From GCA-2746795 sp046496595 (GTDB lineage: Bacteria > Chloroflexota > Anaerolineae > Promineifilales > Promineifilaceae): DNA of 10,901 nucleotides. Shown piece after piece: positions 1 through 6,494 of this stretch. The notes under the pieces were generated by a model, which made no database searches, was not told where the DNA came from, and worked only from the letters and a program-made list of their open reading frames with translations. The position numbers and the translations under genes were made by a program. The stretch's first letter is position 1. Every line of letters begins with the position of its first letter. The stretch covers positions 1 to 10,901 of the forward strand of contig JAWOGU010000195.1 of NCBI GenBank assembly GCA_046496595.1. The letters are read 5' to 3'.

Positions 1-70
1 TGGCGGCTCCGGAAGCATCGGCCGCTTTTTCCGCTGCTACCATTTCTGCCACGGTGAAGATTTTGAGCAT
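1..70 (-). CDS. Partial mirror copy of the nnr start (first 23 codons), truncated by the window edge
   Basis: On the minus strand an ATG at 70-68 opens a frame that stays open to base 1 and encodes the same 23 residues as the start of nnr (beginning MLKIFTVAEM). It has the same upstream AGAGG ribosome binding site. The two nucleotide differences from nnr change GCG to GCA and GCC to GCG, both alanine, so the protein is unchanged. This could be the start of a second, divergently transcribed nnr gene lying to the left, a broken fragment left by an inverted duplication, or an assembly artefact. The synonymous-only pattern mildly favours a functional copy, but two changes are few. Nothing beyond codon 23 can be seen. 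Confidence 0.45.
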   Translation of the reverse strand, partial: MLKIFTVAEMVAAEKAADASGAA

Positions 71-82
71 AAGCACCTCTTT

Positions 83-228
83 GATGTGGAGGTGATGGGG
101 CGAAAAGATGTGGAGGTGATGGGGTGTAGAGGTGATGGGGTGAAAAACCCTTCCCTATTACTTCCGTATCGCTGCACACCCCATCACCCCATCACCTCCA
201 CATCTTTTCGCCCCATCACCTCCACATC
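83..228. repeat. GGTGATGGGG iterons in the leader
   Basis: The 18-bp unit GATGTGGAGGTGATGGGG occurs at 83-100 and 107-124 with a 24-bp period. Its core GGTGATGGGG occurs again at 131-140. The mirror arm carries the complementary units at 211-228 and 187-204, plus a core at 179-188. That gives three cores per side, strongly G-rich on one strand. The third pair (131-142 with 177-188) is offset from the main symmetry axis, so the loop can pair in more than one register. The function is unknown. Such arrays could be an intergenic repeat family, a structured leader or a protein-binding array. Confidence 0.85.
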
Positions 229-230
229 AA

Positions 231-235
231 AGAGG
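231..235 (+). promoter_or_regulatory. Ribosome binding site of nnr, decides the start
   Basis: AGAGG ends five bases before the ATG at 241. The in-frame GTG at 235 overlaps this site and would leave it no room to act, so the ATG is the better start. Confidence 0.7.
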
Positions 236-240
236 TGCTT

Positions 241-1863
241 ATGCTCAAAATCTTCACCGTGGCGGAAATGGTAGCAGCGGAAAAAGCCGCCGATGCTTCC
301 GGAGCCGCCAGTTACCCGCAGATGATGGAAACGGCCGGCAAAGCCGTGGCCGACGCCATTAGCGAGCGTTATCCGGTTAGCGGCATGAAAGTATTGGTGC
401 TGGTAGGACCGGGCAACAACGGCGGTGACGGCCTGGTCGCTGGCCGCTATCTGGCGCAAGCCGGAGCCGACGTGGCCTTCTACCTCACCAAAGCCCGCCA
501 TCCCGCACAAGACGAAAACTACGCTAAAATCATGGCAATGGGACTGTTTGCCGTCGAGGCCGGTTTCGACCAGCGCTTTCGGGTGCTGCGGTCCCGTCTC
601 GCCGTCACCGACCTGGTCATCGACGCCTTGTTGGGCACCGGCGCCGCCAGACCCATCCAGGGTGAACTGGCGCAGTTGATGGAGCAGGTGAGGCTGGGGG
701 TAAACGGCCGTTCCGCCGCCCTCGCCTCCGCCCAAAAAACCAACTTAGTCAGCCTGAACCAATTTAACGCAGAGGGGCGGGGCCGCAGAAAAAAGCTCCC
801 GGTTATCGTCGCCGTCGATTGTCCCAGCGGGCTGAACTGCGATACGGGCGCGCTGGACAAACTGGCCCTGCCCGCCAGGTTAACCGTGACCTTTGCCGGA
901 CCCAAACGCGGCCATTTCCTGTTTCCGGGAGCGGCGGCCTGCGGTGAACTGGTCGTCGCCGACATCGGCATTCCCACCGATCTGCCAGAGGTCGCCGGGG
1001 TGCAGGCGGCGGTGATGACGCCGGCGGAAGCCAAAACCATGCTGCCTGCCCGGCCCCTGGACGGCCACAAAGGCAGCTTTGGCGCGGCGCTGATCGCCGC
1101 CGGATCCCATCGTTATTGGGGGGCGCCGCTGCTGGCCGCCAAAGCCGCCTACCGCGTGGGCGCCGGTCTGGCGGCGCTGGCTGTGCCGGAAAGCATCCGC
1201 GCCGTGTGCGCCGGGCAAATCCCGGAGGCCACCTTCCCGCTGATCCCTGATACACAGATTTTCAACCCCGCCAGTCTGCCTGTTCTGCAAGAGATCCAGG
1301 CCAGCGTACTGCTGGTGGGACCGGGCCTGGATCAGGCCGACGCTTTCATGGCGGCGCTGCTGGCAGCCCAGGAAACGCTGCCGCCGCTGATCATCGACGC
1401 CGACGGCCTAAACCTGTTGGCGCAAATGGACGATTGGGCGGCGCGGCTGCCATCGCCCGACACCATTCTCACGCCCCATCCCGGCGAGATGGCGCGCTTA
1501 ATGGGCATTCCCCTGACGGCGCTGCGCGAGATGGACCGGATCAGCGTGGCGCAGGCGCAGGCGCGGATCTGGAACTGTGTGCTGCTGCTGAAGGGGGCGT
1601 ATACCGTCATTGCCGCCCCGGACGGACGGGTGACGATCAATCCGTTTGCCAATCCGGCGCTGGCGGTGGGTGGCAGTGGGGATGTGTTGAGCGGCATCAT
1701 TGCCGGGCTGCGGGCGCAGGGGGTGGCGGCGTATGAAGCGGCCTGCCTGGGGGCCTATCTGCATGGGGCGGCGGCGGCCTGTTATCCTTATTCATCCGGG
1801 CTGCTGATGCGCGAGTTGTGTGATTGGGTACCGGAAGTGATGGCGCGGTTAGGCGCTGGTTAG
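241..1863 (+). CDS. nnr: Bifunctional NAD(P)H-hydrate epimerase / ADP-dependent NAD(P)H-hydrate dehydratase
   Basis: This cytosolic metabolite-repair enzyme epimerises R/S-NAD(P)HX and dehydrates S-NAD(P)HX back to NAD(P)H. The protein is 540 residues. The YjeF_N epimerase domain (about 1-250) shows GPGNNGGDG at 57-65, DALLGTG at 128-134 and VDCPSG at 192-197. The ribokinase-like dehydratase domain (about 260-535) shows GHKGSFG at 275-281, the IDADGLNLL segment at 385-393, TPHPGEMARL at 411-420, LLLKGAY at 448-454 and the nucleotide-binding GGSGDVLSG at 477-485. The usual length is near 500-515. The excess is mostly an unusual insertion at residues 151-186, between the helix after GTG and the VDCPSG strand. 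The start lies inside the inverted repeat at the left edge. The gene converges on the histidine kinase gene, and their 3' ends overlap by 15 bp. No terminator is visible between them. Confidence 0.96.
   Translation: MLKIFTVAEMVAAEKAADASGAASYPQMMETAGKAVADAISERYPVSGMKVLVLVGPGNNGGDGLVAGRYLAQAGADVAFYLTKARHPAQDENYAKIMAMGLFAVEAGFDQRFRVLRSRLAVTDLVIDALLGTGAARPIQGELAQLMEQVRLGVNGRSAALASAQKTNLVSLNQFNAEGRGRRKKLPVIVAVDCPSGLNCDTGALDKLALPARLTVTFAGPKRGHFLFPGAAACGELVVADIGIPTDLPEVAGVQAAVMTPAEAKTMLPARPLDGHKGSFGAALIAAGSHRYWGAPLLAAKAAYRVGAGLAALAVPESIRAVCAGQIPEATFPLIPDTQIFNPASLPVLQEIQASVLLVGPGLDQADAFMAALLAAQETLPPLIIDADGLNLLAQMDDWAARLPSPDTILTPHPGEMARLMGIPLTALREMDRISVAQAQARIWNCVLLLKGAYTVIAAPDGRVTINPFANPALAVGGSGDVLSGIIAGLRAQGVAAYEAACLGAYLHGAAAACYPYSSGLLMRELCDWVPEVMARLGAG
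691..798 (+). other. In-frame low-complexity insertion within nnr, possibly repeat-derived
   Basis: Codons 151-186 replace what is a linker of about eight residues in E. coli Nnr, as I recall that sequence. The peptide is Ala/Arg/Asn/Gln-rich, ends in a basic GRGRRKK stretch, and looks unlike the rest of the domain. The DNA contains an exact AACGGCCGTT palindrome (703-712) and an AACGCAGAGG-type stretch near 768-777. The latter recalls the CGCAGAGG-type intergenic repeats of some Chloroflexota, from memory. An origin as a small mobile repeat inserted in frame is inference; a lineage-specific loop is the plain alternative. Confidence 0.5.
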
Positions 1864-3081
1864 GGGCAGGTCCAGGGTGAAGGTGGTACCTTTACCCACC
1901 ACGCTTTCCACGTGAATGCGGCCCTGGTGTTCTTCCACAATTTTTTTGGTGATGGCTAAACCCAGTCCGCTGCCTTCGGCTTTGCCTTCGCTGCCGGGCA
2001 CGCGGTAAAAGCGTTCAAACAGATGGCCGACGGCTTCAGGGGGAATGCCCTGACCGGTGTCGGCAACGGCCAGGTAGACGTGTTCTTTTTCGCGGCGGCC
2101 GACAATGGCTAAACGGCCGTTTTCCCGATTGTACTTGATGCCATTGCTCACCAGATTGAGCAGAACCTGCTGCAAACGGTCCCGATCTCCCAAGAGGTAG
2201 GGCATGTCGTTCTCGGTGGGCAAATCGTCGGCCATGTCCACCACCAGTTCCACAGCGCGGGCTTCCGCCTGCGCCAGTGACAGCCCAATGACATCCGTGA
2301 CAACGGCCGTTATGTCAATTGGCGACCGTTGTAACTGCATCCGGCCGGACTCCAGGCGGGCAAAATCGACGAATTCTTTGGTCATGCGCGAGAGCCGCTG
2401 CGTTTCGCGCCGGATCATGACCACCACGTCATCTCGTTTGTGAACCGGCAGTTCGGGCCGGGCCAGCAGTTCGCTGGCGGTGGTAATCGCCATGAGCGGC
2501 GTTTTTAGCTCATGCATGATCTCGGCCAGCAGGTCTGACTGGTGAAAGAGGTGGGCGTTTAGGATGGCGACGGCGGCTTGCGAGGCCAGCGCTTCCATCA
2601 GGGCCACGTCCTGGCTGGTGTAGTGGCTGCCGTCGTTTTTGTTGAGCACTTCCAGGCAGCCAATGATGCCTTTGTTGGTAATCAGGGGCACCGCCAGCAT
2701 GGTGCTGGTATGAAATTGCAGGTTGTGGTCCACGTGGGCATAAAAGCGGTCATCGGTTTGCACGTCGTCGAGGATGAGGGAACGGCCGTTACGCACCACC
2801 CACCCGGCAATACTGCCATCCAAAGGCACGGCAATGTTCTCCGGAATGTCTGGGCCTGACGCCGCCGCAAAATAAAGCTGACCTGTCTGCCTGTCCACCA
2901 GCAAAATGGAGGCCGCTTCCGTGTTGGTCAGATCCGTGGCTACGTCCATCACCATGTCGAGCAGGTGCTCCAGATGCAGGGTGGAACTGAGGCGCGTGCT
3001 GACCTCCAATAATTTTTCCAGGCTCTTGGGATTGATTTCAGCTAAAGACAGGCGTTCTTGGGGTTCGACAGCAGTAGACAT
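1849..3081 (-). CDS. Soluble GAF-domain sensor histidine kinase
   Basis: This 410-residue two-component kinase has no membrane segment, so it is presumably cytosolic. A GAF sensor domain spans about 37-180 (ending LMEALASQAAVAILNAHLF). It is followed by a HisKA dimerisation domain with the phospho-acceptor His190 in HELKTPL. The HATPase_c domain has the N box (LLNLVSNGIKYN, Asn309 and Asn313), G1 DTGQGIP at 341-347, F box LFERFYR at 354-360 and G2 GSGLGLAI at 370-377. All catalytic boxes look intact. It is the last gene of a block with the receiver-ATPase and the sirtuin, 27 bp after the sirtuin stop. The receiver protein two genes upstream is its likely partner, by position. The GAF ligand cannot be told from sequence. 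Three AACGGCCGTT palindromes lie within it. Confidence 0.93.
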   Translation of the reverse strand: MSTAVEPQERLSLAEINPKSLEKLLEVSTRLSSTLHLEHLLDMVMDVATDLTNTEAASILLVDRQTGQLYFAAASGPDIPENIAVPLDGSIAGWVVRNGRSLILDDVQTDDRFYAHVDHNLQFHTSTMLAVPLITNKGIIGCLEVLNKNDGSHYTSQDVALMEALASQAAVAILNAHLFHQSDLLAEIMHELKTPLMAITTASELLARPELPVHKRDDVVVMIRRETQRLSRMTKEFVDFARLESGRMQLQRSPIDITAVVTDVIGLSLAQAEARAVELVVDMADDLPTENDMPYLLGDRDRLQQVLLNLVSNGIKYNRENGRLAIVGRREKEHVYLAVADTGQGIPPEAVGHLFERFYRVPGSEGKAEGSGLGLAITKKIVEEHQGRIHVESVVGKGTTFTLDLPLTSA

Positions 3082-3087
3082 ACCAGT

Positions 3088-3092
3088 TCCTC
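3088..3092 (-). promoter_or_regulatory. Ribosome binding site of the histidine kinase
   Basis: On the minus strand GAGGA stands six bases before the ATG at 3081, inside the 27-bp gap after the sirtuin gene. It supports this start and independent translation. Confidence 0.65.
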
Positions 3093-3108
3093 GCGGTACT
3101 TCAGGAGT

Positions 3109-3879
3109 TTATGCGCCGGGTAGAAACCCGGCCGCCAGACGGGGCAGCACTTCTGTCACATCGGCATGGATGACGACATCGGCCAGATCGTCCAGATGCG
3201 TTTCAGCGTAATTAACGATGATCACTTTGGCGCCGGCAAACTTTGCCAGCATAGGCAAATCGCCGGCCGGAGCTACCTCTAAAGAGGAGCCGGCCACGAT
3301 CATCACGTCACATTCCTGGGTCAGGCGTCTGGCGCGATTCAGGATGGTGATGGGCAATATTTCGCCAAAAAGAATGACGTTCGGTTTCAGGACGCCGCGG
3401 CAGGCAGGGCAGCGCGGTACGTCGCCGTTAAGCAAATACTTGTCGAGTACCAATTCTGTGGCATAGGTTTCCAGGCATTGCATACAGGTGGCTTCGCGCA
3501 AATGGCCGTGTACTTCGTATATGTTCTGCGAACCGGCTCTGGTATGGAGAACGTCGATGTTTTGGGTGATGATGCCTTTGAGTGGGCCATATTTTTCCAG
3601 ATTAGCCAGCGCCCGGTGGGCAGCGTTCGGTTCTGCTCTGACAATGTGCTGCACCAACGGCCGTATCCAGTCGAAAAATGCCTGCGGGTTTCGCTTAAAG
3701 GCGGTGATGGTGGCAACGTCCATGGGATCCACATGATCCCACAAGCCAGATTCCGGGCTGCGAAAGTCCGGTATACCGGAGCGGGTACTGATGCCGGCGC
3801 CGGTGAGAGCCACAACGGACCTGGCATTCTTGAGAATGCCGACAGCTTGCTGGATTAATGCTTCGTGGGTTTCTGACAT
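3109..3879 (-). CDS. Sir2-family NAD-dependent protein deacylase (sirtuin, CobB-like)
   Basis: Sirtuins remove acyl groups from protein lysines using NAD, releasing nicotinamide and O-acyl-ADP-ribose. The 256-residue protein has the Rossmann motif TGAGIS at 26-31, GIPDFR at 35-40, TQNID at 105-109, catalytic His124 in EVHGH, FGE at 171-173 and a GSSL motif (usually GTSL) at 197-200. The zinc site is complete: Cys132, Cys135, Cys157, Cys160. I chose the ATG at 3879. A TTG at 3888 is in frame but overlaps the stop codon of the upstream gene and adds only three residues. The gap to the upstream stop is five bases, and no strong ribosome binding site is visible, which suggests translational coupling. 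It lies between a receiver-ATPase and a histidine kinase, so it may be part of that signalling unit. The substrate is unknown. Confidence 0.95.
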   Translation of the reverse strand: MSETHEALIQQAVGILKNARSVVALTGAGISTRSGIPDFRSPESGLWDHVDPMDVATITAFKRNPQAFFDWIRPLVQHIVRAEPNAAHRALANLEKYGPLKGIITQNIDVLHTRAGSQNIYEVHGHLREATCMQCLETYATELVLDKYLLNGDVPRCPACRGVLKPNVILFGEILPITILNRARRLTQECDVMIVAGSSLEVAPAGDLPMLAKFAGAKVIIVNYAETHLDDLADVVIHADVTEVLPRLAAGFLPGA

Positions 3880-3884
3880 GTTGG

Positions 3885-5087
3885 TCAACCGGTTTTTTGC
3901 AGTTGTTGGGCTAATCGTTTAAAAGCATCTATGGCTGGCGTCTGTTCGCTTAGAAAGACCAGAGGGCTGGCTTTGTTAACAGAGTGGGCGATTTCTTTAG
4001 GTGAAATATGGATAGTGGCGGTGACGGGATACCCTAAAAAGCCTTCAACGGCCGTTTGCGGAAGCTGCACCCCACCGCTGCTAAAATCCAGCAGGATAAG
4101 GTTGATTACCGTTTGCGGGAACAACGTTTTGCGCAAGTGGTCCAACAACTGCCGGGCCGCCACCAAAGCGACGCGTTCGGGACGCAGACAGATAAAAACC
4201 TGGTCGGCCAGTTCCAGAGTGCTGCGGGTGATTTCGTTAAAATTGGAACCCAGGTCTACGATGGTAGTTTCTACCAGGTGCGCCAGGGAAATGAGCAAAC
4301 TGCCTGCCTGCGGTCCGGATAAGATGGGATAACGGCCGTCTACGTTGGGGTGAGCCAGCATTAAGCGCAGTTTGGGGGCATAGGTCACCAAATGATCTGT
4401 GATTTGTTCCGCAACTTCTGTATCTGTCATGGTCGCCAGGGTATTGGCGCCGCCGGCCGTTTTCTGGTTAAGGTACAGGCCGATATGTCCATGCATCATG
4501 TCAAAATCAACCAGAGCGGTGGAACGGCCGGCCCTGGCTAACGTTGACGCCAGGTTAATGGCGGTGGTGGTGGTTCCTACTCCGCCGCGCACGCCCATAA
4601 CAGCCACAATTTCTCGTGCTTCCTGTCCGGCGTCCGGCGCATCGTCGGCGGGGAAACCCGACATTGAAGGATTCAGCAGGGTGGCCCCGGATGTGGGTGG
4701 CGGTGGTCCAGAACCGTAACTGGTTTCCAATAAAATTCTGACCCGTTCAATCAGTTCAGAGGGTTCTGTGGGCTTGTTGAGATAATCATCCGCGCCAGCG
4801 TCAAAGGCCGTTAATTTTTGCTGGGGATCATCGACGGCTGTGAACATGATGATGGGCACTTTGTCGAAGGCGGTATTGGCGCGCAGGTGGCGCACCGCCT
4901 GCACGCCGTCCATGACGGGCATCATGTAGTCGCACAAGATGATGTGGGGCTGCTCCCGCTCTGCCGTATCCACGCCCAGCTTGCCATTTTCGGCATTCAC
5001 CACCACATAACCCTGTTGTTTAAGAACGTGGCCAATGATACTGCGTGTTTCGGGATGATCGTCAATGATGAGGATTTTATATGCCAT
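3885..5087 (-). CDS. Response-regulator receiver fused to a CpaE/TadZ-like MinD/ParA-type ATPase
   Basis: The 400-residue protein has a canonical receiver domain (about 1-122) with Asp9/Asp10, phospho-acceptor Asp53, Thr83 and Lys105. A Pro/Ser/Gly-rich linker (about 123-158) leads to a MinD/ParA-fold domain (about 159-395). The Walker A segment reads GVRGGVGTTTT (165-175). Arg167 and Thr172 stand where classical MinD proteins have the signature and the nucleotide-binding lysines, a deviation typical of CpaE/TadZ. The Walker A' region has LVDFD (192-196), and TTIVDLG (274-280) is Walker-B-like. CpaE/TadZ proteins localise Tad pilus machinery, but no pilus gene is seen here. The intact Asp53 differs from many TadZ proteins, whose receiver is degenerate. 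No Shine-Dalgarno sequence precedes the ATG. The stop codon lies five bases before the sirtuin start. Confidence 0.9.
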   Translation of the reverse strand: MAYKILIIDDHPETRSIIGHVLKQQGYVVVNAENGKLGVDTAEREQPHIILCDYMMPVMDGVQAVRHLRANTAFDKVPIIMFTAVDDPQQKLTAFDAGADDYLNKPTEPSELIERVRILLETSYGSGPPPPTSGATLLNPSMSGFPADDAPDAGQEAREIVAVMGVRGGVGTTTTAINLASTLARAGRSTALVDFDMMHGHIGLYLNQKTAGGANTLATMTDTEVAEQITDHLVTYAPKLRLMLAHPNVDGRYPILSGPQAGSLLISLAHLVETTIVDLGSNFNEITRSTLELADQVFICLRPERVALVAARQLLDHLRKTLFPQTVINLILLDFSSGGVQLPQTAVEGFLGYPVTATIHISPKEIAHSVNKASPLVFLSEQTPAIDAFKRLAQQLQKTG

Positions 5088-5176
5088 GGGTTTTGTTTGT
5101 GTCTTCTAAGATTTTTGACTGAGTTTTGCGCCTATCCCTTTAATGGGACACGAGCCAGCAGGGATTTATTTCACGT

Positions 5177-5182
5177 ATTATA
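5177..5182 (-). promoter_or_regulatory. Candidate -10 box TATAAT for the receiver-ATPase / sirtuin / kinase operon
   Basis: A perfect TATAAT on the minus strand overlaps the TAA stop codon of the SCO1664-family gene. It lies about 90 bases before the ATG at 5087, giving a leader of roughly 80 nt. No good -35 hexamer is found at 16-18 bp. The leader (5088-5176) holds an imperfect 14-bp dyad at 5135-5148 (TCCC and GGGA ends) and is otherwise AT-rich and featureless. Confidence 0.5.
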
Positions 5183-5912
5183 CAGGAGGCCAGGGATAAT
5201 GCCTGCCCGGTCCGGGCTGCGGAAAGAGACCGGTTTGCAGCAGGTCTCTTAGACGGTACAGGAGCGTTGTTACCTCTTGTACACTCAGCAGTTCGATTAA
5301 CTGGGTGCGTAAACGGCCGTTATCAACCGCCATGTCTTCCTGAAATCGCTGCAAATCGGCCAGCAGGTCCGGCGGCGCCGGCTGCCCGGCAAATTCCCAG
5401 ATGACGGTGCGCAGCTTGGGATCTGTGTGAAAACAGACGCCATGATCAATCGCCCATAAATGATCCGGCTCACCATCTTTTTGCTCCAGCAAGACGTGCC
5501 CACCTTTCCTGTCTGCATTGTTGATGAGGATGTCGAATAACACGATTTGTTGCAGTTGGGCGGCGTAGTCGGGCTGCCCTTCAAAGGTGAAATAGTGGCG
5601 TTCGGGGTCGTGTTCAATAAACAACTGCACGGAACCCAGGCCATGCGGACCATCGCGCAGCACAGTCGGCGGCGTCAAAGCCCAGCCCAGGGCGGCGCTG
5701 ACGACAAAGGCTGCCCGTTCCCGCACACACAACGTGCCCTGGGGAAAATCCCATAACGGCCGTTCGCCCCGGCGCGGTTTATACACGGCTGGCAGTTCCC
5801 CGTCTTCGCCGCACACCTGTACCAGAAAGGTGTAGTTGGAACTCCACGGCAGCAGACCTTCAATTTCTAAACGGCCGTTTTGTAAAAGGTGCAAAATATC
5901 GGCTTCAGCCAT
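5178..5912 (-). CDS. SCO1664-family protein (TIGR03843), PI3/4-kinase-like fold
   Basis: A 244-residue member of the family known in Actinobacteria and Chloroflexota, with distant similarity to phosphatidylinositol 3-/4-kinases; its activity is unknown to me. Visible kinase-like motifs are AVYKPRRGERPLWDFP with Lys45 as probable ATP-binding lysine, the catalytic-loop-like NNADRKGGH (131-139, Asp134) and AIDHG (Asp156) in the place of the metal-binding DFG. The C-terminus YPWPPV recalls other family members. I chose the ATG at 5912, preceded by GAGG five bases upstream; a GTG at 5915 is directly adjacent. It follows the DUF3090 gene by 20 bp and is the third gene of the conserved trio. The substrate is not predictable, and a lipid is not implied. 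Three AACGGCCGTT palindromes lie in this short gene. Confidence 0.9.
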   Translation of the reverse strand: MAEADILHLLQNGRLEIEGLLPWSSNYTFLVQVCGEDGELPAVYKPRRGERPLWDFPQGTLCVRERAAFVVSAALGWALTPPTVLRDGPHGLGSVQLFIEHDPERHYFTFEGQPDYAAQLQQIVLFDILINNADRKGGHVLLEQKDGEPDHLWAIDHGVCFHTDPKLRTVIWEFAGQPAPPDLLADLQRFQEDMAVDNGRLRTQLIELLSVQEVTTLLYRLRDLLQTGLFPQPGPGRHYPWPPV

Positions 5913-5917
5913 CACAT

Positions 5918-5921
5918 CCTC
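5918..5921 (-). promoter_or_regulatory. Ribosome binding site of the SCO1664-family gene
   Basis: GAGG on the minus strand sits five bases before the ATG at 5912, in the 20-bp gap after DUF3090. It favours the ATG over the adjoining GTG at 5915, which would leave only two bases of spacing. Confidence 0.6.
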
Positions 5922-5932
5922 GGTGGCGCCGC

Positions 5933-6448
5933 CTAATGAATATGTCCATTACGATTCGGGCAGAAATGTCCATCTTTGTCAATAGGTAACCCGCAGTTAC
6001 CACAAACAGGACGGCCTGATCTCACGACCTCGGTAATATGCCGGATGAGAAGTTTGGCCTGCGCCCGCACCAGCCAAAAACTGACAACGCTTGGCTCTTC
6101 CCCTTCTTCTACCAGTTCATAAGCCACCAGCACAATCTGGTCCGTCTCTTCGTTATAGCCCAAACCCATGTGCCCCACCCGAAACAGAACATCCAGGGGT
6201 TCACGCAGGCGCAGGTCGGTCCACACCGGCTCCTCTGCCTCACGCGTTCCCTGGGGGTGCTGCTTGTTCAGTTCTTCCAACAACGCTTCGAAACTGGAAG
6301 CCAGCATCGCCGCCTGTTCTTTTTCAATGGTCAGTGAAATAACCCGCGAACCCTGGCTGCCTTGCAGGAAAAAGACCCGCTGCCCCGGTTCGCCAACCGT
6401 GCCCACGGTGAGGTGGTAAACTGGATTGAGTTCGATATGCTGGGCCAT
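5933..6448 (-). CDS. DUF3090 family protein (TIGR03847) with C-terminal zinc-ribbon-like motif
   Basis: A 171-residue protein of unknown function, the middle member of the trio. The N-terminal two-thirds alternates beta-strand-like stretches (YHLTVGTVGEPGQRVFFLQG at 11-30) with an acidic helix at 41-62. The C-terminus has a Cys149-x2-Cys152, His161, Cys163, His169 arrangement in the pattern CxxC...HxCPxxNGH, which could bind one metal ion. The ATG at 6448 is chosen because GAGAGG lies seven bases upstream and because MAQHIELNPV looks like a natural N-terminus. A longer frame to 6553 would overlap the phosphomutase gene by 59 bp and adds a Lys/Asn-rich, unfamily-like stretch. No signal peptide or membrane segment is seen. 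Confidence 0.9.
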   Translation of the reverse strand: MAQHIELNPVYHLTVGTVGEPGQRVFFLQGSQGSRVISLTIEKEQAAMLASSFEALLEELNKQHPQGTREAEEPVWTDLRLREPLDVLFRVGHMGLGYNEETDQIVLVAYELVEEGEEPSVVSFWLVRAQAKLLIRHITEVVRSGRPVCGNCGLPIDKDGHFCPNRNGHIH

Positions 6449-6455
6449 ACTTGTG

Positions 6456-6461
6456 CCTCTC
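6456..6461 (-). promoter_or_regulatory. Ribosome binding site of the DUF3090 gene, decides the start
   Basis: GAGAGG on the minus strand stands seven bases before the ATG at 6448 and rules in favour of this start rather than an upstream in-frame one at 6553. It lies in the 46-bp gap after the phosphomutase stop codon. Confidence 0.7.
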
Positions 6462-6494
6462 AGTTTTTGCTGTGCGCTGGTGTCGTTGGTGTTT

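Larger units (their letters stand above)
1..310. repeat. Long inverted repeat, 126-bp arms around a 58-nt loop
   Basis: Bases 1-126 are the reverse complement of 185-310 with only two mismatches (position 23 against 288, and 47 against 264). The symmetry axis lies at 155.5 and the loop is 127-184. The match runs to the first base of the window, so the arms may extend further left. The right arm holds 56 bp of leader with the nnr ribosome binding site, then 70 bp of nnr coding sequence. Both mismatches fall in the coding part, at third codon positions of alanine codons 16 and 8; the 56 bp of leader are identical. No convincing promoter is visible in the loop. A real inverted duplication or a fold-back assembly artefact would both produce this. 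Confidence 0.97.

Noticed and set aside
83..228. CRISPR-like array in the leader
   Set aside because: The units are short, spacers are 6 bp or less, and copies occur in both orientations; this is an iteron or palindromic repeat.
184..1070. Two overlapping antisense frames of 183 codons against nnr
   Set aside because: They are opposite well-conserved nnr motifs and resemble no family known to me; one simply reads the inverted repeat and epimerase region backwards.
1870..1912. Terminator hairpin between nnr and the kinase gene (GGTGG and CCACC halves)
   Set aside because: The stem is only five pairs, has no U-run and lies in the conserved GKGTTFTL coding region of the kinase.
5135..5148. Operator-like dyad with TCCC and GGGA ends in the receiver-ATPase leader
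   Set aside because: It is only 14 bp with a central mismatch, so chance occurrence is likely; it is mentioned only as a minor note.
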